Positions 8,245-17,192 of a stretch of DNA of 64,000 nt are shown piece after piece (the first letter of the stretch is position 1; each line of letters begins with the position of its first letter). Source of the DNA: Candidatus Heimdallarchaeota archaeon (lineage in GTDB: Archaea; Asgardarchaeota; Heimdallarchaeia; Heimdallarchaeales; Heimdallarchaeaceae); NCBI GenBank assembly GCA_030668875.1, contig DAOVER010000006.1:1-64000 (forward strand), given 5' to 3'. The notes below the pieces were generated by a model, which worked only from the letters and a program-made list of their open reading frames with translations, searched no databases and was not told the origin of the DNA. The position numbers were made by a program, and so were the translations under genes.

Positions 8245-8472
8245 ATGAGTTCAAACAAACCCATGGACATATTAAATCAAGCTCGAGAAAATAGAGTTCT
8301 AATCCGACTAAGGGGAAACCGTCGTATGAGAGGAATTCTCAAAAACTATGATATTCATTTGAATCTCACTCTTGAAGATGCTGAGGAAATTGGTGAATCT
8401 GGTAGTAAGAAATTAGGAGACATTATAGTTCGTGGTGATAATGTCATTATGATCAGCCCCCCACCCAAATAA
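8245..8472 (+). CDS. Sm-like archaeal protein (LSm)
   Basis: A 75-residue single Sm fold. The Sm1 motif ([26 protein letters not shown] region, with the D-x-H-x-N triad) is at about residues 19-44 and Sm2 is [11 protein letters not shown] at about 61-71. LSm proteins form heptameric rings that bind U-rich RNA. It is followed 20 bp later by eL37, the LSm-eL37 pair found across archaea. A TATA-like GTTTATAAT lies about 50 bp before the ATG. Confidence 0.95.
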   Translation: MSSNKPMDILNQARENRVLIRLRGNRRMRGILKNYDIHLNLTLEDAEEIGESGSKKLGDIIVRGDNVIMISPPPK

Positions 8473-8492
8473 GTAGCTGGAAGTAGAAAAAC

Positions 8493-8657
8493 ATGACAAA
8501 AGGAACACCATCATTCGGCAGACACAATAAAAGATCTACACACATAGTTTGTAGAAGATGCGGTAGGCATTCTTTCCATAAACGTCACAAGGAATGTGCA
8601 GCCTGTGGATTTGGAAGGTCAAAGAAAATCCGTAATTATGCTTGGCATAAGCATTAA
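8493..8657 (+). CDS. rpl37e: Ribosomal protein eL37
   Basis: A 54-residue basic protein beginning [20 protein letters not shown]. It holds a four-cysteine zinc ribbon (Cys20, Cys23, Cys35, Cys38, in CRRC and CAAC). Length, motif order and the ending [12 protein letters not shown] tail match archaeal eL37, a component of the large subunit that contacts 23S rRNA. It sits 20 bp downstream of LSm on the same strand and is probably co-transcribed. Confidence 0.95.
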   Translation: MTKGTPSFGRHNKRSTHIVCRRCGRHSFHKRHKECAACGFGRSKKIRNYAWHKH

Positions 8658-8711
8658 CTAATTTTTACTGTAATCTGATCTCCATTTATTTATATTGGAG
8701 ATAAAAACATT

Positions 8712-8788
8712 GGGCCGGTAGATCAGTCTGGAAGATCGCTTCCTTGGCATGGAAGAGGCCGCGAGTTCGAGTCTCGCCCGGTCCACCA
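8712..8788 (+). tRNA. tRNA-Ala (GGC)
   Basis: A 77-nt cloverleaf with CCA encoded. The acceptor GGGCCGG pairs with CCGGTCC and gives the G3-U70 wobble that marks alanine tRNA. The anticodon stem CTTCC/GGAAG holds the loop TTGGCAT, so the anticodon is GGC. No intron. Confidence 0.95.
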
Positions 8789-8912
8789 TTCTCTCTTTTA
8801 AAACATTAGAAACACTTTCTTGTATGAAGTTGGTAACATATTTAGAATACGAAAAATAGTTAGATTGGCTTCTTAAATAATACTTATATATTTAGGTTGT
8901 AAATTTAGAGTT

Positions 8913-10598
8913 ATGGAAAAGTCTTATGATGAGAACCTAGCGAAGCTCATGTCTGAGGCACGTGATTTATTCAAAAGTTCTAACTTTGCCGAATCCGCAA
9001 GAAAATATTGGGAAGCAGCAAAAAAACTAGAAACAGCTAGGGGACTTGCGCAAGCAGAAGATTTGTATCACGAAGCTATAAAGAATTTCATTCGAGCTTC
9101 AGAAGATAACAAAGAAAAGAAACAGTATCGTTTGAGTGCTCAAAATCTATTTCATGTTGTCATGATTTTCAAGAGACTTGGATCTATTGATGATTGGAAA
9201 GCTGCGACTATGGCAGTAGTTGATGATCTAGTTAATGCAGCACAAGAATATCTTCTATGGAATGAATATGATAAGGGGATAATTTTAGTGTCAACAGCTT
9301 GTTTCTTCTTGTTTGCAATTGAAGAATTTCAAACAGCTGAAAAATACTACAATCAATATATAGAACAGATTAAAGACGATCCTGGATTTACTCGAGCTCA
9401 ACAGATTCTTTATGCAGCAGGTCATGCTATTCGAGCAGTTAAGAATCTAGACACTAACTCTCTTTTAAATGCTCAGCAACTTGTTGGAAGTCACCTTAAA
9501 CCAGGGTTGAGTCAAATAACAGGAGATTTATTCTTTCCTGCAATTGATGATGCTGTAGACACCGTTGTGAAAATCTTCCGATCTAAGATTAAACTTCCAA
9601 AGATTGTTTCTGAGTTTAAAATCTCTCGTGATTTAGTGTTGGGAGAACCAACGGACCTCTCTGTTTTCATTGAGAATGTAGGGGAAGGAGATGCAAATAA
9701 CTTAAGCTTTAGCTTTAACATTCCAGAAGGTATTGAAGTCATAGATGGAAATATAGAATTTTCTGTTGAAAAATTACTACCTCAGCAGAAAACTGAACAT
9801 AAGCTTATAATTAGATGTATGTCTTCAACAGGTGAAATTGCTCACGAATTAAGCGTTAATATTACGTTCTATGATCAATTGCAAACCAAACAAGCTATGA
9901 TGATGGGGCCTTATGATTTGATTTTCAGAGAGAAAAGCCTATCAAAAGAACATAAAGATGCTCTTGATGCATTATCTGAACAAAACAAAGCAAATCACAC
10001 AAAGATGTGTGATAGCAAGATTATTCCAGAAGAAGCATGTAATGTGATGTTTGAATTGATTTCCTCAATTATAAAAGAATCAAAAGAAAAGCTTGCTACA
10101 GAGGAGTTCGAAACGGTTCTTGCAAATATTCAGAATATCGATAGAATATATGATATTACTAACAAACTCACAAATGAGGAATTTATAGCACCAATCCGTG
10201 TAGCTCAAGAAAAGGAACTAGCAGAAAAAATCGAGAGTGCTATAGAATTAAAGAAAGAAGAATGGAATAGTGAACTTGAAGCCATCAAAACTCAATTATC
10301 TGAAGAACACCTCAAAGAAAAAGAAGAATTAAATCAATCTTTTGAAGAGGAAAAGGTCGATTTAGAGAAACAAAAAGAAGAGGAATGGAAGGAGTTAATG
10401 GAAAAACTAGTACTCAAACATACAGATGATATTAAGGAGTTTGAAACCGAACTTATAGAGCAGAAAGAGCAAGAAATGGAAGAATTTAGCAAAAAACTTG
10501 AACAAGAAAAGAAAAAGGCTCTTGAAGATCAAGAAGCGGTTTTACGTGACGAATTTCAACAACTTTTATCAGAATCACAAGGCAAGAAAAGAAGATAA
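8913..10598 (+). CDS. TPR / Ig-like / coiled-coil protein
   Basis: A 561-residue protein I cannot name. Residues about 1-190 are helical repeats of TPR type (DLFKSSNFAESARKYWEAAK and similar pairs), resembling SNAP-like solenoids. Residues about 225-330 form a predicted beta-sandwich of the CARDB/Ig-like kind (LGEPTDLSVFIENVGEGDAN). Residues about 345-430 are helical. The last 130 residues are a highly charged coiled coil rich in Glu, Lys and Gln. There is no signal peptide or membrane span, so it is probably cytosolic. A TATA-like TTATATATT lies about 25 bp upstream, suggesting a near-leaderless transcript. A solenoid plus beta-sandwich plus coil is a scaffold or trafficking-like architecture; that role is inference. 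Confidence 0.6.
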   Translation: MEKSYDENLAKLMSEARDLFKSSNFAESARKYWEAAKKLETARGLAQAEDLYHEAIKNFIRASEDNKEKKQYRLSAQNLFHVVMIFKRLGSIDDWKAATMAVVDDLVNAAQEYLLWNEYDKGIILVSTACFFLFAIEEFQTAEKYYNQYIEQIKDDPGFTRAQQILYAAGHAIRAVKNLDTNSLLNAQQLVGSHLKPGLSQITGDLFFPAIDDAVDTVVKIFRSKIKLPKIVSEFKISRDLVLGEPTDLSVFIENVGEGDANNLSFSFNIPEGIEVIDGNIEFSVEKLLPQQKTEHKLIIRCMSSTGEIAHELSVNITFYDQLQTKQAMMMGPYDLIFREKSLSKEHKDALDALSEQNKANHTKMCDSKIIPEEACNVMFELISSIIKESKEKLATEEFETVLANIQNIDRIYDITNKLTNEEFIAPIRVAQEKELAEKIESAIELKKEEWNSELEAIKTQLSEEHLKEKEELNQSFEEEKVDLEKQKEEEWKELMEKLVLKHTDDIKEFETELIEQKEQEMEEFSKKLEQEKKKALEDQEAVLRDEFQQLLSESQGKKRR

Positions 10599-10606
10599 TT
10601 GTAATC

Positions 10607-11017
10607 TTACTTTTCCCTTTTTTGTATTTTAAGTGTTTTTTCAGAAGTATCTATTGTAACAGTATCGCCAGTTTTTACCATGTTGAACAGGTCTTTATCT
10701 GGAAGGTCTACCAGAGGGATATCTGCTAATATAGCTCCCGCAATTACTATAGTTTCAGCTTCCCCTACTACTAGTGCCAAAGGAGAAACATTGTTTACTT
10801 TCAAGCCAAAAATTATGTAAGAACCAACAGTAGAACCTTGTCCTCTTGGAAATACAAAAATAGTATCTTTGAGACTTTTCCCATATATTGGACTTTCTGA
10901 ATCAATTATTTTCCCAGTTTCGGAGTCAACATCTCCTAAAAATGAGATAGGATGAGGTGAAAGCAATACAGAACCAGTAACCTTTCCTTCAACAATTGGG
11001 CGAATTCCAATTTTCAT
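10607..11017 (-). CDS. Phosphomevalonate dehydratase small subunit (AcnX small, DUF126)
   Basis: A 136-residue swivelling-domain protein of the DUF126 family. It has the typical PIVEGKVTGSVLLSPHPISF opening and the FPRGQGSTVGSYI motif around residues 56-68, with the conserved Ser in the GQGS turn. In archaea this subunit pairs with the large AcnX subunit to dehydrate (R)-5-phosphomevalonate to trans-anhydromevalonate 5-phosphate, a step of the archaeal mevalonate pathway to isoprenoid lipids. It overlaps the 3' end of the large-subunit gene by 4 bp, so the two are co-translated. Confidence 0.9.
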   Translation of the reverse strand: MKIGIRPIVEGKVTGSVLLSPHPISFLGDVDSETGKIIDSESPIYGKSLKDTIFVFPRGQGSTVGSYIIFGLKVNNVSPLALVVGEAETIVIAGAILADIPLVDLPDKDLFNMVKTGDTVTIDTSEKTLKIQKREK

Positions 11018-12216
11018 TGTTCTGTAACCTCCTTCACAATTGAATTGAGCGGAAGCAAGTTCACCATAGTAGTTTTAGCCTTACTAAGATAATGTGCTGC
11101 TTTTGTAGAGTTAGTGATTATATTCTGGAAATTTTCACCTACGGAAGGAGATACAACCATACAAGTATCTGCGTAAACTTTAATCCCTCTAGATTCTAGA
11201 TTAGTCAGAAGTGAATCAGCCTCTATCACAGTTTTAGTTTCACTAGAAGTAAATATCCAAAATTCAATGCCCTCTTTCATTTGTCTTGATTGGAGAGTGT
11301 TCGAAATTAGCTTTATATCCTCATAGCTTGCATGTGGGCACCCGATAGCAACAAGATCAGGCCCTTCACTTATTTGGTTAAAATGGTTATAGATTTCTTT
11401 TTTATTCAATTCAGTAAACTCTATCTTTTCCTCAACGTTTTCAGTATCAATTGATTTACTTTCTGGTGTTAAGTTTTTTACATGGTAAAGAGCGACACTA
11501 CCTGATGCAGCTAATGCTGCTGCTAGCATCTTAGCTTCATTGATGTTTAATCTTTGAATATTCATGAAATAAGGAATTGAACCATGAAACTTCTTGCCAT
11601 ACCAATAACCAAGGGCAGAATAATCGGAGAAGTTTTCTAATTTGGCTCTCACATCCACTAATATTCTGGGGTTACGATTTTCAGTTATGTGTAAACCATA
11701 ATTAGCAGTTAAACCAGTAATAGCAGAAGCCAAGGAAGAAGGAGCGCCTTCCCTATTTGTTCTAGCACCGTAAAAACTGTTAGCTATTGAGACAGCTGAT
11801 GATTCGCTCCATGCCAGATGAGCTCCATGAGAAGGGGTGTGACCAATTAAATATGGTGCACAAGTGAGAGTGGGATTAATCCCCAAGCCTTCATAGAATT
11901 TCACAATCCTCAATTGTTTTTCCGCAAAATCTTCACTGATTTCCATCTCTCTCCACTTTTTCATATCCATCCCTGCAGGGTTCAACCAAGTAGGAACTTT
12001 GACCTTTACAGCATCTTTTGATAACAACTCAAAATATGAAAATATAGATTCCCCTACGGTTAAATATGAAACTCCAGCAACTTGAGCGTTTGCTATGGGG
12101 ATCAGTTGCTCAGCATCATATACATCCCCAATCTTTACGATTAATTCCATGCTCTTTGCTATTGCCTCACCTTTCATACCAGATAGCATTTCTTCTTGAT
12201 CTTTAGTAAGAAACAT
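11014..12216 (-). CDS. Phosphomevalonate dehydratase large subunit (AcnX large, DUF521)
   Basis: A roughly 400-residue aconitase-X family protein. It opens MFLTKDQEEMLSGMKGEA, the usual family start, which is why I place the start at 12216 rather than an upstream in-frame codon inside the neighbour. Conserved features are LTCAPYLIGHTPSHGAHLAW, ESSAVSIANSFYGARTNREG and the C-terminal CMVVSP. These hold the [4Fe-4S] and substrate cysteines expected for the family. With the adjacent small subunit it makes the phosphomevalonate dehydratase of the archaeal mevalonate pathway. The upstream gene encodes a DNA glycosylase, which seems unrelated in function. Confidence 0.9.
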   Translation of the reverse strand: MFLTKDQEEMLSGMKGEAIAKSMELIVKIGDVYDAEQLIPIANAQVAGVSYLTVGESIFSYFELLSKDAVKVKVPTWLNPAGMDMKKWREMEISEDFAEKQLRIVKFYEGLGINPTLTCAPYLIGHTPSHGAHLAWSESSAVSIANSFYGARTNREGAPSSLASAITGLTANYGLHITENRNPRILVDVRAKLENFSDYSALGYWYGKKFHGSIPYFMNIQRLNINEAKMLAAALAASGSVALYHVKNLTPESKSIDTENVEEKIEFTELNKKEIYNHFNQISEGPDLVAIGCPHASYEDIKLISNTLQSRQMKEGIEFWIFTSSETKTVIEADSLLTNLESRGIKVYADTCMVVSPSVGENFQNIITNSTKAAHYLSKAKTTMVNLLPLNSIVKEVTEQ

Positions 12217-12244
12217 AATCATCTTCTCTCTTATTGCCATGCAT

Positions 12245-12868
12245 CTAAATATTTGGTTCATGAATGTATGAACAATGCTTAGCTAAAGGACAATCACTAC
12301 ATCTTGGATTGGTTTTGAAGCAATGTTCTTTTGCATGTTTAACAATTAAAGCATGGTATTCCTTGTATAATTTGGTATCACTTGGTAAAATTTCCATAAA
12401 TACTCTTTGGAGTTCCAAATAATCTTTACCTTCATAATATCCTAATCTCTTAAAAATTCTGAATGCGTACGCATCTATAACAAAGTAAGGTTGTTCAAGC
12501 CAATATAACAGAATAGAATCAGCTGTTTCATATCCTATTCCTTTGATTGATAACAGAGCATTGCGATTTGGTTGGTGGTCTTTTATCAGTAAATCAACAA
12601 GATTTTTCAATGTTCTAGCTTTTGCTTTATAATAACCGCTCGATTTGATAAGTTTCTCCAGTTTTTCCAATGAAATCTCCTTTAAACATTCAACATTCAA
12701 ACAATTTGCTTCTTTTAAGCATTCAATTGTTTTTTCAACATTATGCCAATTTGTTTGCTGAGTTAATATTGCACCAATAGCTATTTCTATTCCTTCACCT
12801 GGCCACCAACTTTGAGAATCATAATATTCGAATAATAAGTTATATATTTCTTCAAGATTGATTTTCAT
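12245..12868 (-). CDS. HhH-GPD DNA glycosylase of the endonuclease III family
   Basis: A 207-residue base-excision glycosylase. The helix-hairpin-helix is IKGIGYETADSILLY at about residues 104-118. The catalytic aspartate lies in VIDAYAFRIFKRLGY (Asp near residue 127). A four-cysteine [4Fe-4S] loop (CFKTNPRCSDCPLAKHC) is near the C-terminus. At the position of the catalytic lysine of bifunctional endonuclease III there is Glu after Tyr (GIGYET), as in MagIII-like monofunctional enzymes. It is thus expected to excise a damaged base, perhaps 3-methyladenine, without a beta-lyase step. The substrate is inferred from this residue only. Confidence 0.85.
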   Translation of the reverse strand: MKINLEEIYNLLFEYYDSQSWWPGEGIEIAIGAILTQQTNWHNVEKTIECLKEANCLNVECLKEISLEKLEKLIKSSGYYKAKARTLKNLVDLLIKDHQPNRNALLSIKGIGYETADSILLYWLEQPYFVIDAYAFRIFKRLGYYEGKDYLELQRVFMEILPSDTKLYKEYHALIVKHAKEHCFKTNPRCSDCPLAKHCSYIHEPNI

Positions 12869-12983
12869 TATTACTATGGACTTGAATACATAAAAAAACT
12901 TATTCCAATCAATTTAACGAATCTGTTTTAAATAAGTCATCTCAAACTTTAAATTTGGGCTAAGAAAGGTTGTTCTGAATAAC

Positions 12984-13592
12984 TTGAACACTGAAAATCT
13001 TGGTTCTGAGATGGAGGTAAACTGTCCTGTTTGTGAAAGTAAGAACACAAAAGTTGTGCAAAAGATACTGGATTTTCCTCACTTTCCTCAAATGTGGTTT
13101 TATAATCTTAGTTGCGCTGATTGCCATTTCAAGTACAATGATTTTATAAATCTGGCAATTAATGAGCCTATTAGATATACATATCTAGCAGAAAACAAAG
13201 ATGACTATACTTCCAAAATTGTCAGAAGTTCAAATGGAACAATCAGATTTCCAACCATTGGTGCAATCTTGGAACCAGGTCCTAAAGCAGATGGTTTCAT
13301 AACTAATATTGAAGGAATGTTTAGAGATTTTCAAGGAAAAGCAGAGTTTTTACTGCGGGATGCCACAACTGAAGAAGAAATTAATCGAATAAATGAATTC
13401 ATTGAAATGATTGATGAATATATTAATGATAATTTACCAATAGAAATAGTGATTGAAGATCCGTTTGGTAATTCGTCTATCATACCTTTTGATCATTCTA
13501 AATTAAAGAAGCAACGACTAAGCAAAGAGGAAGCAGAAAAACTGAAAACGGGTCTCATGGTCTTTGAAGACGCGCAAGATACGTCTAACTAG
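12984..13592 (+). CDS. ZPR1-type zinc finger protein
   Basis: A 202-residue archaeal ZPR1 homologue: one C4 zinc finger (CPVC at about 14-17 and CADC at about 43-46) followed by the beta-strand-rich ZPR1 domain with FPTIGAILEPGPKADGFITN near residues 90-109. Eukaryotic ZPR1 carries two such units and is a chaperone for eEF1A biogenesis; archaeal proteins carry one. This genome's aEF1A is encoded at 44438-45724. The start is either TTG at 12984 or ATG at 13011. It lies 14 bp before the EndoQ gene and is likely transcribed with it. Confidence 0.88.
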   Translation: MNTENLGSEMEVNCPVCESKNTKVVQKILDFPHFPQMWFYNLSCADCHFKYNDFINLAINEPIRYTYLAENKDDYTSKIVRSSNGTIRFPTIGAILEPGPKADGFITNIEGMFRDFQGKAEFLLRDATTEEEINRINEFIEMIDEYINDNLPIEIVIEDPFGNSSIIPFDHSKLKKQRLSKEEAEKLKTGLMVFEDAQDTSN

Positions 13593-13606
13593 TGTAAGGA
13601 ATTTTT

Positions 13607-14911
13607 ATGTCAATAACACTTACTGAAACAGACACAGAAAGTCGGGGTGATTCATCTATATTTGCTGATTTTCACATACATAGCTGTTTTAGTTATGCAA
13701 CCTCAAAAAACATGACAATCCCCATAATTTCAAAGCTAAGTGATATAATTGGTTTGAATCTTATAGGTACTGGAGATATTCTACATTCAAAATGGAGAGA
13801 GCATTTGAAGACATACTTAAAGGTACACGAAGAAGGGATTTACGAATGTAAGGAGAAGCAGAAAGTAGTATTCATTCCCACGGGTGAAATTGAGGACAAA
13901 GAGAGCATCCACCATCTCTTTTTCTTGCCAGATATTGAAACTGGCGATGAGTTATCTTTGATATTTGAAAGGCGATTCAATATTGACATGAACAAATATG
14001 GAGGAAGACCTATTTTACCAGTCAATGCAGAAGAGTTGGTTGAGATTATTCATGATTTTGGAGGTATCATTGGTCCAGCTCACGCTTTTACTCCTTTCAA
14101 AGCTATCTTCCGTTCAAATAGATATTCTAGCCTTAAGGAATGTTATGGAGATCAAGCGAGTAAAATTGACTTTGTCGAATTAGGATTGTCAGCAAATAGT
14201 CAAATGGCCGATCAGATATCAGAGCTCTGGAATTATACATACATAACTAATTCTGATAGTCATTCACCAAACCCGGGAAAAATGGGAAGAGAATGTAATA
14301 TCATTGAAATTGATTCATTAAATTATACTAATGTCACAAATATTCTAAAAAGAAAGGATTCGAAACAAATTATCACAAATGTAGGTTTGGAACCTAGATT
14401 AGGCAAATATCATAGCTCTTTTTGTTTTAAGTGTAGAAGAAGAATTAGGTACGAAGAAGAACCCAAAAGGATTTTTAATGAAAACTTTATTTTCTTTGAT
14501 TTGCAAGATCAAGAAGAGTTGATTGAAGATATAACAAATAAGAAAAAAAGATGTCCTGCTTGTAATGGCTTGTTAAAATTGGGTGTGAAGGACAGGATTA
14601 ATTCAATTGCTACAACTAAAAAAGAGAATAGAAATCGTCCAAGCTACCGAAACATCGTTCCTATTCCAGAGATATTAGCAGTGATATTTAAAATAAAAAG
14701 TACAAACGCAAAAAAGGTAAAAACTGCATACAAAGAGATAACATCTAAACTTGGTAGTGAGTACGATATTCTGCTTGAAAGACCCATTTCAAAAATTAAG
14801 AGTTGTAATTTATCTTTAGGAACAGTCATTGAAAAAATGAGGGGAAACAAATTAGAGATTATTGAAGGGGGGGGAGGAGTCTACGGAAAATTAAAACTTC
14901 CCACAGACTAG
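13607..14911 (+). CDS. endoQ: Endonuclease Q (EndoQ), PHP-domain DNA repair nuclease
   Basis: A 434-residue protein. The N-terminal PHP domain has FADFHIHSCFS (about 20-30), GTGDILHSKW, TGEIED, GPAHAFTPF and TNSDSHSPNPGKMGREC, which supply the metal-binding His and Asp residues. The motif GLEPRLGKYHSSFC leads into a zinc site (CFKC and CPAC). It ends in EGGGGVYGKL. These motifs and the length match Pyrococcus EndoQ, which cuts DNA 5' to uracil, hypoxanthine, xanthine or AP sites. The neighbouring HhH glycosylase and ZPR1 genes place it in a repair and maintenance cluster. A polymerase X PHP domain is excluded because no polymerase module is present. Confidence 0.92.
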   Translation: MSITLTETDTESRGDSSIFADFHIHSCFSYATSKNMTIPIISKLSDIIGLNLIGTGDILHSKWREHLKTYLKVHEEGIYECKEKQKVVFIPTGEIEDKESIHHLFFLPDIETGDELSLIFERRFNIDMNKYGGRPILPVNAEELVEIIHDFGGIIGPAHAFTPFKAIFRSNRYSSLKECYGDQASKIDFVELGLSANSQMADQISELWNYTYITNSDSHSPNPGKMGRECNIIEIDSLNYTNVTNILKRKDSKQIITNVGLEPRLGKYHSSFCFKCRRRIRYEEEPKRIFNENFIFFDLQDQEELIEDITNKKKRCPACNGLLKLGVKDRINSIATTKKENRNRPSYRNIVPIPEILAVIFKIKSTNAKKVKTAYKEITSKLGSEYDILLERPISKIKSCNLSLGTVIEKMRGNKLEIIEGGGGVYGKLKLPTD

Positions 14912-14927
14912 CAGGAATGTTCTATAT

Positions 14928-17084
14928 CTACTTTCCGTTTGAATTTTCGTCTTTGAGATTGTCCAAAGTAATCTTGACATCAAGTGCAGAAACACCCAAT
15001 CCTTTCTCATATACGAAGAAAGGGTTAATATCTAATTCTTTGATTTCGCTGAAGTCATTTACCAACAAAGCTATTCTCAGAAGTGTATCAATTACTGCTT
15101 CTATATCTGAAGGATTTTCACCACGTACACCTTTCAGAAGAGTGTAAACTTTAGTTCTCTCAAGCATCTTTTTTGCCTCCACTTTTGATAATGGGACTAA
15201 ACCAAATGCAACATCTTTGAAATAGTTTGTATAAACTCCACCCATTCCTACCATTACCAATGGACCAAATTGGGGATCTTTTGTAGAACCTACAATTAGC
15301 TCACGACCAACGTTCTCCATTTTCTGAACATCTATAGCCAGCAATTTTGATTCAGGATGATGATTCTTAGCACTTTGCATTATCTCCTCAAAAGTAGTAT
15401 GGGCTTCTTTTCTATTCTTTATGTTTAGTTTAACTCCGCCGATATCTGTTTTATGAATAATGTCTGGGCTAGTAATCTTCATGACAACGGGAAAACCTAT
15501 TTTCTCTGCTAAATCAGCAGCTTCTTCAGCTGTTTCTGCTAATCTAGTATCGGGTGTATAAATTCCATATGCCTTTGCAACCTCAATGGCTTCTGTTCCA
15601 AGTAGGATAATCCTGTTATCTGATCTCACCTTCTGGAAAATAGCAGCTACCTTATCTTTGTCAATGTCAAACTCAGGGATATCGTCTTTAACCGGCCTTT
15701 TCCTTATCTTTGAATATTCTACCAAAGAAGCCATGGCTCTTACACCACGTTCAGGATGAGGGAAACAAGGAATTCTATTTTTCTTTAGATAATAAATACT
15801 TGGTCCTAATATCTCTCCTCCTATGAATACTGTAATAATTGGTTTTTCTGGATATTTGCTTTTTATTTCTACTATTTTATCAGCTGTTTCTTGACCTTCA
15901 GTCATAGCTTGTGGGGTTAGTATGACTATTACCCCATCTACTGCATCGTTTTGTAAAGATAATTCAAGAATCTTACCATAATCTTCAGCTTGTGCTGTTC
16001 CAAGAGCATCTATTGGATTATTGAAGTTTGCGGCTGAAGGTAAGAACTCTTTCAGTTTTGATTTAATTTCTGGTGGAATTGTTACCAACTCTAAACCAAA
16101 TTTCTCTGCCGCATCAGTAGCAAGGATACCTGGTCCTCCAGCATTTGTAATGATGACTATTTTATTGTCCTTTGGAATTGGCATATAGCTGAAAGCAAAT
16201 GCCATATCAAAGAGCTCTTGTGTTGTATCGGCTCTAATCACCCCACATTTCTCAAAAGCAACATCATACGTTGTATCTGCTCCCGTCATACTGCCTGTAT
16301 GTGATGAAGCTGCTCTTGATCCTGCTTCGGATCTTCCTGCTTTAAGTACTATAACGGGTTTCTTTTTAGTAACTTCTCTGCAAACCTTAACAAATTCAGG
16401 ACCACGACTTATACTTTCAAGATATGCTAAAATGCCTAAAGTATTCTCATCATCGGCTAAAGCATCTACAAAATCTGTTTCATCTAAATCGGCTTTATTT
16501 CCAAGTGAAACGAAGCTTGAGTAGCCTATACCTTCTGTGCAACTCCAATCTAAAATCCCAGTTAACAAAGCACCACTCTGACTTAAGAATGCTACTTCAC
16601 CCTTAATTGGTGATCTTTCAGCAAAACTTGCATTCATAGGGGCAGATGTGTCGATAATACCGAGAATATTGGGACCTACAACCCGTATTCCATACTTTTG
16701 AGCTATTTCAACAATTTTCTTTTCTAGTTGAGCGCCCTCTGAACCAGTTTCTTTGAACCCTGCTGTAATGATTGCTGCATAATATACACCTTTCTGTCCC
16801 AACTCTTCCATTAATGGAGGAATAAATCTAGGAGGTATACAAATTACAGCGAGGTCAATATGATCAGTAATTTCAGTTATACTTGAATAAACTTTAACAC
16901 CCTTAATCTCCCCATATTGGTCTGCTTTAGGATTAATCGCATAAAGTTTTCCTTTAAAACCACTTAAAACCATGTTTTCTAAGGCAGCGTAACCAACCTT
17001 TTTCTTATCTGGACTAGCACCGATGATAGCAACACTATTTGGATGTAGTAACTTATCTAACTTCTTTAATGACAGTAAAGACAC
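14928..17084 (-). CDS. NDP-forming acyl-CoA synthetase, fused alpha-beta (ACD)
   Basis: A 718-residue fusion. The N-terminal CoA-binding domain (NSVAIIGASPDKKKVGYAA) is followed by succinyl-CoA ligase-like domains with the phosphorylatable His in SSHTGSMTGAD (about residue 260). The C-terminal half is an ATP-grasp beta subunit (about 480-710), ending in ELDINPFFVYEKGLGVSALD. The enzyme converts acetyl-CoA or another acyl-CoA, ADP and phosphate into the free acid, CoA and ATP, typical of fermentative archaea. The start is GTG, since no ATG precedes the conserved HPNSVAIIGAS segment. The substrate cannot be told from sequence. Confidence 0.9.
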   Translation of the reverse strand: MSLLSLKKLDKLLHPNSVAIIGASPDKKKVGYAALENMVLSGFKGKLYAINPKADQYGEIKGVKVYSSITEITDHIDLAVICIPPRFIPPLMEELGQKGVYYAAIITAGFKETGSEGAQLEKKIVEIAQKYGIRVVGPNILGIIDTSAPMNASFAERSPIKGEVAFLSQSGALLTGILDWSCTEGIGYSSFVSLGNKADLDETDFVDALADDENTLGILAYLESISRGPEFVKVCREVTKKKPVIVLKAGRSEAGSRAASSHTGSMTGADTTYDVAFEKCGVIRADTTQELFDMAFAFSYMPIPKDNKIVIITNAGGPGILATDAAEKFGLELVTIPPEIKSKLKEFLPSAANFNNPIDALGTAQAEDYGKILELSLQNDAVDGVIVILTPQAMTEGQETADKIVEIKSKYPEKPIITVFIGGEILGPSIYYLKKNRIPCFPHPERGVRAMASLVEYSKIRKRPVKDDIPEFDIDKDKVAAIFQKVRSDNRIILLGTEAIEVAKAYGIYTPDTRLAETAEEAADLAEKIGFPVVMKITSPDIIHKTDIGGVKLNIKNRKEAHTTFEEIMQSAKNHHPESKLLAIDVQKMENVGRELIVGSTKDPQFGPLVMVGMGGVYTNYFKDVAFGLVPLSKVEAKKMLERTKVYTLLKGVRGENPSDIEAVIDTLLRIALLVNDFSEIKELDINPFFVYEKGLGVSALDVKITLDNLKDENSNGK

Positions 17085-17192
17085 CTACATGTGCCAAATT
17101 TAGAAAGATTTTAAGTTTGTCGCTACGAAGTTATTTTATCCTATTCAAAAAAAAGAGCAAAGTAGTCTCAAACCCGATTGTTTTTTTTCATT

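Noticed and set aside
13607..14911. PHP domain of a family X DNA polymerase
   Set aside because: No polymerase module is attached and the motif set with the zinc site matches endonuclease Q.
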